Positions 45,401 through 56,814 of a stretch of DNA of 64,000 nt are shown here, piece after piece. The translations under genes were made by a program, and so were the position numbers. Position 1 is the first letter of the stretch. The number at the start of each line of letters is the position of its first letter. The stretch comes from Tipula vernalis (Eukaryota; Arthropoda; Insecta; Diptera; Tipulidae): positions 45,012,389-45,076,388 of the forward strand of contig OY282558.1 in assembly GCA_958295665.1 (NCBI GenBank), in the 5' to 3' direction. The notes under the pieces were generated by a model, which was given only the letters and a program-made list of their open reading frames with translations, was not told the DNA's origin and did not search any database.

Positions 45401-47640
45401 TATTGCTGGGTCCGAAATATTGCTTTAGTATGTCATGGAGAGGATCCGTTTTAGGGTTATCTAAGGGCCATGAACATTTGTAATTTTATTTTGTATAGTT
45501 GGTGTTAATGATGTATTTCATGCTAGAAGTAAAACAGATCAAGCGGTACCACAGCCAGTTAGCTTCTTTCTAATTGTAAACAGGAGAGTGACAGATTATA
45601 TTCTCTCGTTTAACATTAACTTTAAAAGATCTTTTAAAATTTCTTGATAGGGAGTCATTCTCTTTCGAACTCATCTCGTTAAATGACGCAAATTCTTATA
45701 CTCTGATTACGAAACAAAAAACACAGAACAAACATTTTTGGTGCTCTCTGATCTAAGGAAATTAAAGAAGGTTGCTAGGAAGAATAAGGTCAAAAGAACA
45801 AATCCGATAGATGATTTGTCTTGCTTCCCAATAGCTCAAAAAGTATATAGTAGTAAGTGTCGCTTAACAGAATGTTCGCTAAAAACGATGATCTTCATTT
45901 TCCTAATTGGTAACAGTTAATCAGTCGTGCCTCTGAACTAATTAACATCACTGTTAACACCTCCGATTGGAACTTAGCTCGTGGGATAATCAGTATCGAT
46001 ACTCTACCCTTTGCTCCCTTCATTGTGATGGCATTTTTCCAGCTAAATTACACCATGGCTTTCCTCTTAATGAGAACCATTTACTCTAATTCTTCTAAGC
46101 GTGCATTGCGTTTGGCTCTGTTCGACATTTGTGAAGTAGAAGTAGATTGTATCTTTCTGAAAGCTGGCAGGTCAGATTATACCGACCGCAAGGAGTCTCT
46201 AATGTAATTTCTAATATGCTACCGGTGGTTCGACCATTTTAATTGTGTTAATTCGCTAGTACTTAAAGCACAGCACATTCCGTATATATAGAATGAAAAT
46301 TGCGGTATAATCAGTCCAGTCGCCGCGGCCTGATGAGAAGATTGATTTTTTCATAATCACAAGCTCATCAGTTCGAAACTGGATTGAATTCTCTTACAAT
46401 CTTCGAAACATATTAAAAATCATTTAATATGATTATTGATAAACTAGAATTTGATTTGGCATTGTCTTTCTCAGTGGTTTATTCTTCGAGCGATTTATTA
46501 ACTGTGCCTTATTGTTTGTTTTATGCTTTAAAATCTGCTCACAATTGTAAAAAATTTTATTCAGTGCACAGATAGTAAACCTGTTGTTAACTCGCTGAAG
46601 AATCCTTTCACTGTTTTCAAATTGGTTAAGGATTGTAATATTGGTCAGTTTGGTGGGTTGCTCCCCATTCTGAAATTGAGGTTAATAATCCCCGCCCCCT
46701 TGTCCTTTAATATTGGTAAAAAAATAGTTAAGGATTTTATTCTGAATAAATTAATGTGAAGTGAACCCAACTTGAGATTAGCTAATTTGCTCAACCTTTG
46801 ATGAAAGATCGGTCAATGATTGTGGTCATTATTCTCACTGGTTAAGGCCGTTTAGGATTCTATATGTGAGAAAATCTCTCGAGGACATTGACGACTGCAT
46901 TTACCATCCATGCAACCTTCATATGTGCCCTGGTTCAAACTCATTCAGTTTGCTAAAGCTTCATTTCGCTTAGCTTTTTGGTTGCTTTCACCCGATTCTA
47001 ATGGTTATGTTGCAACTTTTTAAAGTTTTTTTATTGCTCCGTTTGAAATACAAGGTACTGTTTTAACACGATCGATATACTCGTAAATCTGCAGGAAAAT
47101 AAAACGAAACTGTAGACCTTAAATGGAACCCATGGAAATTGTAAGAAAGTGTTTATGGTCTGGTGATACGGCCTTCAATTTTTTGAATCTCTAAGCAATC
47201 TGGCTCCTTGCTTCTCATCGTCTTTAACTGTTATTTCTGAAATAGGATAAAATGTTCCGAAGTTTATCCTGTTTGAGAGAAATCCAAAGTTAAAACAGTG
47301 ACCTGGTCTGATCTTGACTCGTCACTAAGTATTTGAAGTCCACTCAATCGGCATACAGAAAACAAACCAACTTCGCATTTAATAATTTTTTTTAATCCGA
47401 GCATGTCTCCAAATCCCAATCGAACTGCATTTCACATTCCGGAAACCGATATTTCCGCTCGCTTTAGATTACTTATTGAACATTTTATACATAACTGAAG
47501 TTTTATAAGAAAAACAGACTAAATTGTTATTTACCTACATAACGAATCGTTCAAGCCAAACAATTTAGTCACACTCATTTCACTAAACAGTGGGTTTTAC
47601 ACTAAAATAAACACTATCATAACACGAAATCTCGAATAAA
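45401..47640 (+). other. Decayed coding-like DNA of unidentified retroelement type
   Basis: Composition is less AT-biased than the surroundings, and several plus-strand frames read like protein over 30-60 codons: GVNDVFHARSKTDQAVPQP near 45500, RASELINITVNTSDWNLARG near 45930, SLKNPFTVFKLVKDCNIGQF near 46600. The frames change repeatedly. It probably belongs to one or two heavily mutated retroelements, but no catalytic motif identifies a family. Confidence 0.3.
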
Positions 47641-49682
47641 TTGATATCTTAATTCATTCGGTTAATTTTTACTGATTGATTGATTGATTAGATCCAATTT
47701 TTAGTTTAACTTTAGTTTTATTTTTTTAAATATCATTCAATTAAAAGTTTTGATTTTTTGTCTCGCTTAATATTTTGAGTTATTGGTGTGGTTCACATTA
47801 TGATATGAATAGAGTAAGAGCACACACGGTGATAAACCTTGATCTTTTGCTCCTATTAATTAATAATAAAATTAAAAATAAAATTATCAATGTTATACCC
47901 ATTGGCATTTTAGATACAAAAATGCAAAAAATTATCATATTGTTTACGTTTATTAGTCTCGGTGTTATTAAAATTGTTTAGGTTTCAGCCGATCAATCGA
48001 TCTACCTCACACGTCTTTTTTTTTATTTGGCTGTGTAAACAAAAATATTATTTCATGACCAATTCCTCTGTACCCTCACACTACATAAAACTAAAATTAA
48101 AATAAAATTAAATTACATGAAAAACAATCAAAAGTCAGTTTACACGCTTAAAGCTCTTATGTACAAACACGATGAGAGAGAAGGTCTTTGGAATTTTTTT
48201 TTTTTTTTAATTTAAGTATATTTCTTGTCTGGATTTAATTTAATTTTTATTTTTTTTTTTGTTGTAATTTTGGGTCTCGCCGAAATGATAAAAAAATATT
48301 TTTTTATTTTTTATAAGTTTTTTGGATACTCTGACTGACTGTAACAGAAACAAAAGAGATTAAAGAAATCAACACAAGAAATACATAAGATTAATGCATT
48401 TTGGTATTAAGAATGAAAAATAAACCAACAAATGCGCAGCAACAACAAAATACGTCTTGGTAAATGAAACTGCATTTACCTCCAAAAACAGGGATATAAA
48501 ATGTATCACTGCGAATATCAAATATTATGTGTACATATAACCAAGTAGCGTTACACAAGTAATTTGATGCAGGGCAACCAAGTTTCGATACACTGACCAC
48601 AAAAACAATTAAGAAAAGGAGCATATAAACAAGTTTTAATGGATTTCTTTAAAACTTTAATTATCGATATACTTGTTAGTGTAAGAAAATATACAAACAA
48701 GCGAAAAAAAAAAAAATTCATGAAGGTGGAATTTACCATTAAAATTGAGTTACTTTCCGGTCAATATAATATCGCGCCATGACTAACCAAAATCGGTCGT
48801 CCATTTCGCGCACAGGTATATCGAATTATTGTTATCAAATTGAGTATTATGATGCTTTGTGCCCACCTATATGTACGAGTATCGGTTATAAAAATAGTTC
48901 CTCTTTTGTATGACTTGCGAATTTCTTACAAAAATTAAATCAAATTACAAATTATTTAAAGGTACAAAGTTATTTACATTCCTGGCCTGAATAATTTTAG
49001 TTTTTGTACATAATTTTTATTGTTTGATGCTGACAATAGATACTCGTAAAGATCATAGAGGGGGAATAAAATAAAATACACATAAAAGAAAAGGCAAGTG
49101 CATTTTTTATTTAATTCTTTGAAGTCTTCTTAAGTATTTACACTTAAAAAATAAATGCAATGTCACGTTTTTAGTTTATTGCACATACTTCTCGTATATA
49201 CATATAAACCTTGAATAATTCCCTTTTATTATGTACATACGACATACATACATAAAAGACATAACATATAATCTTGGTGTTATAATACATGGTTTGGCAT
49301 TTGGCCAAGCGGAACTATGGCTCCTTATATATACAACAAAATGACTAATTACATTTTATATATGTTGAATATTAATCTCAAAATACATATCTAAAGTATC
49401 GCGTGGGTGTTATGAAAACAAACAAAAACAATTAAAAATGTCACATAAAATCGTTTACACTAAAATAATAATCTGTAATCGGGGCCCATAAACCCAAACT
49501 GTTTTTTTATTAAATGTGAAACTTTAGAATTTCCGAGGTTTGACCCTATTTCTTTGCTATAAAAAGTTTTACGATCAAATTATATCCTAATTTTAATTTT
49601 CAAACTCAATTCCGCTTTTAATTAATCAACACAAATTAATTTCTAACATTCCATTGTTATAATCCATCAATTTCTCGCGCGA
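47641..49682. other. AT-rich DNA, nothing recognised
   Basis: A TGATTGATTGATTGAT microsatellite lies at about 47672-47690. Homopolymer runs lie at 48196-48210 and 48703-48715. Short open frames do not look coding. Confidence 0.4.
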
Positions 49683-50065
49683 CACTAAGGTCGTTTTCGA
49701 TTCACTTTTACCACCTCTTTCAAAAATCAATCCGTGAATCGAACAAGAAAATCAAATTGCCCGGTAATTTTTATGTGTGTATGTGTATTTTTGACTTCTT
49801 GAAAAATATTATTGAACATTATATTTGAGTAGGCATAGCAACAAAATGACAGTTCTAGTGAAAATGACAGCGAAATGACAGTATTTGTTGTTGGTATTAG
49901 TAAATGAGGGGTAAATCTGACAAAAAATCGAGATTTATGACCGAGCAAAAATTTTGCTAGACCGATTGATTTTATTGGGCGAATCGAATAACTTGACAGC
50001 AGAAAAATCAATTGATTGCTTCACAGATTGATTTTATTTGATGAATCGACGACGACATAAGAGTG
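49683..50065. mobile_element. About 383-bp element with degenerate terminal inverted repeats
   Basis: The left end CACTAAGGTCGTTTTCGATT and the right end (reverse complement) CACTCTTATGTCGTCGTCGA share the CACT...GTCGT..TCGATTCA pattern, and both continue into AAATCAATC-GTGAA, giving an inverted repeat of about 60 bp with gaps. The right half has further internal inverted copies of AATCAATTGATT-like sequence. No target duplication could be fixed. Non-coding. Confidence 0.5.
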
Positions 50066-50529
50066 CCCGATTTTTTTAAGTTTTACATTCTAAATTTTAA
50101 TATAGTCGTATTTCCATTTGAATTTTAAATAAAACAACAATTGCTCGCGACAAACGAATTAAATAATTCAAACCAAAAGTTTGAATTATTTAATTCATTC
50201 TTAATTTAAGTTGTACCACCTGACACCAGATGCCAAATTGTTCTTTCTCTTTGTTGTTTTATTTCAATTCGAAAAAATAATTCGCGACTTATTTCCATGA
50301 GAAAAAAAAATTCGAATTAAATTTTTCTGAAGAAGCCTGTGTGTATATTAAGACTTCAGATTAAGAAGATTATAGAATATTATAGACATAAGATATCTGC
50401 CGCACATTTCTCCTATTGAAACAATATTCAACTAACTTTAGTATGTAATTGAGATTAAGTACAATTTAATTTTGGAATTAATAATACCAAAAGCTAGCTT
50501 AGCTTTCTAAAATTCCTTCCTAAAGTATA
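50066..50529. other. AT-rich DNA containing a perfect short hairpin
   Basis: It may include the upstream end (LTR or leader) of the BEL/Pao element, but no LTR pair was identified. It contains the hairpin at 50156-50196. Confidence 0.35.
50156..50196. repeat. Perfect 18-bp-arm hairpin
   Basis: GAATTAAATAATTCAAAC at 50156-50173 pairs exactly with GTTTGAATTATTTAATTC at 50179-50196 across a 5-nt loop. It has no U-tract context expected for a terminator in a eukaryote and is probably a transposon-end relic. Confidence 0.85.
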
Positions 50530-50799
50530 GTATTCTTTGAGCAAAACCATCTGTTACCTCATCTTGAAATATCCAAATGAAATTGTATGGTACACAACTG
50601 CCATTTTCAGTGATAATCATCGTCAATTGAATTCATCTAGATCAAGGAGGGGAATTGGAAAATTACGACCGAAAATTGTACATCGAACAAGAGTCGAGCA
50701 CCTTACGATGATGGCATAATTTACGGCAATTAAAAAAAAATTCTCGTTTGATATGCCTACAAATTCATCGAACATCAACAGATTTCGATGACTACACTC

Positions 50800-50888
50800 T
50801 CCAACATAGAACATCCTAAGGGGACGTCAGATGAAGTCAGTGCATAAGCCGGGATCATTGGCTAGCTTTCTTATTGGTGAAAAAATTA
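50800..50888 (+). pseudogene. BEL/Pao gag fragment left of the foldback-like insertion
   Basis: The frame reading RDHWLAFLLVKKL (about 50850-50888) fits the W-x-x-(L/V)-x-FLVxKLD block of BEL/Pao Gag proteins. It reaches the AAAAATTA target repeat in frame and resumes on the other side of the insertion at 54245 with the remainder of that block. The upstream part (about 50530-50840) is too decayed to read in one frame. Confidence 0.6.
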
Positions 50889-53800
50889 ATTCGCGTAAAG
50901 TTTGTCCTAAATTTGTCCTAAAATTACAAAAACAAAATTTAGGACAAACTTCACGCGACTGCACAAATGTGTGAAGTTTGTCCTAAAAATTGATTTTCCT
51001 GTGAATGTATTAGTAAGAAAAATAAATCTCTCGTTATTATGAATTTTTACGTAAAAAAATTATTTTACTTATGTAATTTAAATTTACAAAAAAACTTCTA
51101 AATAAACTTCAGTCTTAATATAAATTATCAACAAGAAACAATTTAAAAAATCAAAGATCATTAGAAAAGTGATATATAAAAATTACTCAATCAGGTTCAA
51201 AAGATCGTAATTAATAGTGGACACAAGTTTTAGAGACAGTCGGAGAACCGCTCTATCTTCGTCATTAAGGAAATTAGGCGATGTCCCTACCTAAAACAAT
51301 ATATTCAAAAATCTAGAAGATAAATGACTTAGGCAGACGTTTTACTTCCCAATATGTAAATTCGTATAAAGAAATTAAGTAGTATGTATATTAGCATAAA
51401 GTTGGATATTCAAAAAATTCTCAATCTGGCCTCAAGATCGTACCCAAGTGGACATATATCAATAAGGGTAGAGGGCAATCCCCTCTATCTTAGAAATGTC
51501 ACCACTTTCAAAAATCTAGAAGATAAGTCACTTAGGACAGACGTTTGTATAAGGTTGGATATAACTTACATATAGGAACGCAACACGTCTGTCCTAAGTG
51601 ACTTATCTTCTAGATTTTTGAAAGTTGCAACATTTCTAAGATAGAGGGGATTACCCTCTACCCTTATTAATATATGTCCACTTGGGTACGATCTTGGGGC
51701 CAGATTGAGAATATTTTTATGATCCAACTTCATACAAACTTACATAAAGGAACGCAACACGTCTGTCCTAAGTCACTTATCTTCTAGATTTTTGAAAGTT
51801 GTAACATTTCTAAGATAGAGAAGATTGCCCTTTACCCTTATTGATATATGTTTACTTGGGTACGATTTTGGGGTCAGATTGAGAATTTTTTTAATATACA
51901 ACCTCATACGAACTTACGTATAGGAACGCAACACGCCTGTCCTAAGTCAATTATCTTCTAGATTTTTGAAAGTTGTAACATTTCTAAGATAGAGGGGATT
52001 ACCCTTTACCCTTATTGATATATGTCCACTTGGGTACGATCTTAGGGCTAGATTGAGAATTTTTTTAGTATCCAACTTCATACAAACTTACATATAGGAA
52101 CGCAACACGTCTGTCCTAAGTCACTTATCTTCTAGATTTTTGAAAGTTGTAACATTTCTAAGATAGAGGGGATTGCCCTCTACCCTTATTGATATATGTC
52201 CACTTGGGTACGATCTTGGGGCCAGATTAAGAATTTTTTAAATATCCAACCTTATACGAACTTACGTATAGGAACGCAACACGCCTGTCCTAAGTCAATT
52301 ATCTTCTAGATTTTTCAAAGTTGTAACATTTCTAAGATAGAGGGGATTGCCCTCTACCATTATTAATATATGTCCACTTGGGTACGATCTTGGGACCAGA
52401 TTGAGAATTTTTTTAATATACGAACTTACTTATAGGAACGCAACACGTCTGTCCTAAGTCACTTATCTTCTAGATTTTTGAAAGTTGTAACATTTCTAAG
52501 ATAGAGGGGATTGCCCTTTACCCTTATTGATATATGTCCACTTGGGTACGATCTTGGGGCCAGATTGAGAATTTTTTTAATATCCATCTTCATACAAACT
52601 TACATATAGGAACGCAACACGTCTGTCCTAAGTGACTTATCTTCTAGATTTTTGAAAGTTGTAACATTTATAAGATAGAGGGGATTGCCCTTTACCCTTG
52701 TTGATATATGTCCACTTGGGTGCTATCTTAGGGCCAGATTGAGAATTTTTTTAATATCCAACCTTATACGAACTTACATATAGGAACACGACACGTCTGT
52801 CCTAAGTGACTTATCTTCTAGATTTTTGAAAGTTGTAACATTTATAAGATAGAGGGGATTGACCTTTACCCTTATTGATATATGTCCACTTGGGTACGAT
52901 CTTGGGGCCAGATTAAGAATTTTTTTAATATCCAACCTTATACGAACTTACGTATAGGAACGCAACACGCCTGTCCTAAGTCAATTATCTTCTAGATTTT
53001 TGAAAGTTGTAACATTTCTAAGATAGAGGGGATTGCCCTTTACCATTATTAATATATGTACACTTGGGTACGATCTTGGGACCAGATTGAGAATTTTTTT
53101 AATATACGAACTTACTTATAGGAACGCAACACGTCTGTCCTAAGTCACTTATCTTCTAGATTTTTGAAAGTTGTAACATTTTTAAGATAGAGGGAATTGC
53201 CCTTTACCCTTATTGGTATATGTCCACTTGGGTACGATCTTGGGGCCAGATTGAGAATTTTTTTAATATCCAACTTCATACAAACTTACATATAGGAACG
53301 CAACACGTCTGTCCTAAGTCAATTATCTTCTAGATTTTTGAAAGTTATAACATTTCTAATATAGAGGGGATTGCCCTCTACCCTTATTGATATATGTCCA
53401 CTTGGGTACGATCTTGGGGCCAGATTGAGCATTTTTTTAATATCCAACCTCATACGAACTTACGTATAGGAACGCAACACGCCTGTCCTAAGTCAATTAT
53501 CTTCTAGAGTTTTGAAAGTTGTAACATTTCTAAGATAGAGGGGATTGCCCTCTACCCTTATTGATATATGTCCACTTGGGTACGATCTTGGGGCCAGATT
53601 GAGAATTTTTTTAATATCCAACTTCATACAAACTTACATATAGGAACGCAACACGTCTGTCCTAAGTCAATTATCTTATTGAGGAGACTGCCGCCTAAAC
53701 TTAAACTCATATATCCATTTAAGTACGATATTTGGGCCAGACGGAGGCATTTTTTAATGTCCAACTTTGTGCTAATATACATACTACTTAATTTCTTTAT

Positions 53801-54244
53801 ATGAATTTACATATAGGGAAGCAAAACGTCTGCCTAAGACGTTTATCTTCTAGATTTTTGAATGTTTTTTTTTTTTTTTAGGTAGGGACATCGTTCACTA
53901 TCCTGAATGACGTCTTTATCATTGTTTTAGGATAGAGGGGTTCTCCGACTGTTTCTAAATGTTGTGTCCACTACGTTACGATCTTTTGGACCAGATTGAA
54001 CCATTTTTTATATATCACTTTTCTACTGAACTTTGATTTTTTAAATTGGTTTTTTTGGACAATTTAAATTAAGACTTAAGTTTATTGTATTCAAAAGTTT
54101 TTTTTTATTTTAAATTAGATAAGTAAAATAATTGTTTACGTAAAAATTCATAATAACGAGAGATTTATTATTCTTACTAATACATTCACAGGAAAATCAA
54201 TTTTTAGGACAAATGTTTAATTTTAGGACAAACTTCACACCCGT
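50889..54244. mobile_element. Foldback-like element: about 600-bp inverted arms plus 174-bp satellite array
   Basis: The left arm begins GTGTGAAGTTTGTCCTAAAA at 50969 and the right arm, reverse complemented, begins GTGTGAAGTTTGTCCTAAAA at 54240. The arms stay similar inward for about 550-600 bp (shared blocks: GATTTTCCTGTGAATGTATT, AATCTCTCGTTATTATGAAT, GATGTCCCTACCTAAAA, AATTAAGTAGTATGTATATT). The left end has an additional small inverted motif (50893-50958, CGCGTAAAGTTTGTCC and its inverse). The direct repeat AAAAATTA at 50881-50888 and 54245-54252 is a plausible 8-bp target duplication. Between the arms lies a tandem satellite. No transposase frame is present. Long arms with internal tandem repeats recall the fly Foldback and Galileo elements, but I cannot show homology. 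Confidence 0.85.
51575..53815. repeat. 13-copy satellite array, 174-bp monomer with 164-bp variants
   Basis: Monomers start with GGAACGCAACACGTCTGTCC at 51575, 51749, 51923, 52097, 52271, 52435, 52609, 52783 (variant GGAACACGACACG), 52957, 53121, 53295, 53469 and 53643. The step is 174 bp except 164 bp after 52271 and 52957, where the same 10 bp are missing. The last monomer is divergent and merges into the right arm. One further copy in the opposite orientation is part of the left arm (about 51395-51545), so the array unit is a piece of the terminal inverted repeat. Confidence 0.96.
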
Positions 54245-56180
54245 AAAAATTAGACGATAAATCTACAGATAAATACTGAACGGAAAATCTAACAGACTTA
54301 GAAAACCCAAAATTTTCAAACTTTTTAGAATTTCTATCCCGCCGAATCGATACAATAGAATCAGCCAATATGACAGTTAAAAAATTAAGCAACTTCCCAG
54401 AAAATTAATAAAGAAAAGAACTAGACATAAAATATACCATCCGCCTTAATCATCGTTATATCCATTGTAAAAAGGAACATAATTCAATTTAATCCACTGA
54501 AAACTCGAATCAGCCTGTAGATATAGTTTCGCTCTCAACTTATTGTTTGCAGCCGGTTGCTCAATGTAGAAGGGATTAGTCATAATGATGGTATAGCGAA
54601 AATATCATCCAGAGTTTTCAATTGCAGCATTCATTTTCCCAAAATTACTTGAAATTTGCAACAAACCATCAAAAATATTAAATTCAATTGCTGGCCAGAA
54701 CAACAATTGGCTGATCCATATTTCTTCAAATCGGCTCAAATAGAAATTTTAATTCGAGCGGACTATTTCGTTTACATATTGGAGCCGGGGCAAATCAAAA
54801 TCAGCAAAACAGGGGCGATTCTTCATAAAACTATACAAAGTTGGGTGGTCTCAGGAAGAATCAATAATTCATTACTGGAAGGTGAACAAAAAATTAACTT
54901 TGTTACCAGAAGAAATATCCTGAAAATATAAAAATGTGACCTGAAAAGTTAGGAAATTCTTTATGAACCGCCTTTCAAAAACTTATAAGTATTGAACATC
55001 GCTTTGCTCGAGATCCTGAATTCTACAAGTTATACATATAAAGATTTTATGCTTGAGTATCAAAGGCATGAATCGGATATCGGTTCATGCAGAATAACAA
55101 ATCTAAGAGTCTAAAAGGCCACAATAGTTGAGGACACAAGGTATCAAAAAATCATCCATCTGAGCCTATTCGTCATTTTTGCCTCATCATCGTCATTTAT
55201 GGATTATCGTCTGCATCGTTCTTGGCTAAAAAAAGGGTGTTAAAACATATAGCCGAGGATAACCAAACATTATGCCCTTCTGTTCCCAATGCCATTTCTC
55301 AGAATATTTACGCCGATGATCTAATGACTGGGGCCGATAATTAATCTGAACCCATCCGGCTAACTATTATCGCGACATAAATAAATAAAAATAAAACCAA
55401 CACACGACATAAAACCATAAGCGACAGCCCTCAAGACGATATTACATCTATCCAAATATTGACGAATCAATTCATAATCAAATAAGATTTACAGTATCCG
55501 AAGCTAGTCGAACTTTTGACAGTCTAGGCTGGCTTGCTCCAATCACTATGAGTCATTACAGTGAGGACTGAGATGACTTTCTACCTGAAAAATATTCGAG
55601 CAATGGAAGGAAATTCGCTCCCAATTGGTAAAGATAAACCTAATTAGATAAACCACTATAGGCACATCGATTCAATTGTATGGATTCTCTGATGCTAGTC
55701 AAAGAGTTTATGGCTACAACTACAACCATCGCTTCTAGTAATTTAATCTCAGCGCAAAGAAAGGTGCTTAAGCCCTCTGATTTATGCATAACACAAGGGC
55801 AAAAGTACTTGGGAAGCACTTGACATAAGACAAGAACTATTCAATTCACTGTATAAAATCTTTGAGGAAGAACAAAACAAGTTTTATAGTGAAGAGTTAA
55901 TAAATCTGCAAGCCAATAGTTCAATTCAACGGAAATTTCAAATCTCCGGTTCCAACTGTCAAAGGATTGAATCGAGACATAAAGATTGAGATTATGTTTC
56001 GTATAAAATAACCGTGGACGCCTCTATATTGGATAGTTTGCTTTTACCGTCATCGTGGCCACTAAATATTCTTGTTAAGGAATATGAGTTTCGTCGCGGA
56101 AATTTTCGTCAACGAAACCTAGCCCGATTTCGGGATTAACTACTTGCACCACCTCGACTTCAACGCCTCGAGGAGATAAA
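54245..56180 (+). pseudogene. BEL/Pao gag end, protease, RT and RNase H remnants
   Basis: After the target repeat come FSNFLEFLSRRIDTIESA (Gag) and HCKKEHNSI, a relic of the zinc knuckle. The open frame at 54656-54931 includes LADPYFFKSAQIEILIRADY and SWVVSGRINN, the BEL/Pao protease-to-RT linker. RT continues in broken frames: FLAKKRVLKHIAED and NIYADDLMTGAD (YxDD catalytic pair, about 55300-55335), then ASRTFDSLGWLAPITM, the segment leading into RNase H. Frames break every 50-100 codons. The pieces in this order exclude Ty3/gypsy. Confidence 0.82.
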
Positions 56181-56814
56181 ACGCTAACTATTTATTATCA
56201 TAATGTTGGTAGCATGTCATCTAAATCATCTAGATTTTTTAATTACGTTATTAGTACTGAATATGAAATATACACAATTACGGAAACCAATTTTCATAAA
56301 TCAATTATTGGTACTGAATTATTTTCTTCAAATTTTATTGTTGTGCATCGCTGCGACCGTTCATCTATCAATAGTCTAAAATCATCAGGAGGAGGCGTTT
56401 TAATTGCAGTTAATAAAAGGATTACTAGCCAAATGTTACGAACTCCACCATCATTAGAATGTGTTGCGGTACAGTTGGATATGATCGTCCAAACTATTGT
56501 GATCGTAACAATTTATATACCACCGTATGCTACTCTGGAGGTTTATACGTTTTTTATTGAAATTATTTCAAATTTAATGAGTGAATTTGATAGTGATAGA
56601 ACAAGCTTTATTATTAATGGTGATTTTAACCTACCAAATATTCACTGGGTTCCTAATGATGAGTATGGTGTTTTATTACCAACTAACGTAACTTCAGTGG
56701 TTGATCAATATTTTGTGGACTCTGTGTCTATTTGTGGGTTGAATCAAGTTAATGGTGTAACAAATGATAGAAATAGGTAGCTGGATTTAGTTTTTTCAAA
56801 CTTTCAAGATAATA

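Noticed and set aside
46290..46400. Possible tRNA-like sequence (GTTCGAAACTGGA at about 46372)
   Set aside because: A TTCGA-type loop is present but no acceptor stem, D arm or anticodon arm can be formed around it.
47775..47981. 68-codon plus-strand frame with hydrophobic end as a small membrane protein
   Set aside because: AT-driven I/L/N/K composition as in random frames of this window; no conserved motif.
51575..53815. Regular repeats considered as a CRISPR-like array
   Set aside because: The repeats are contiguous 174-bp monomers without unique spacers, in a eukaryotic transposon; this is a satellite.
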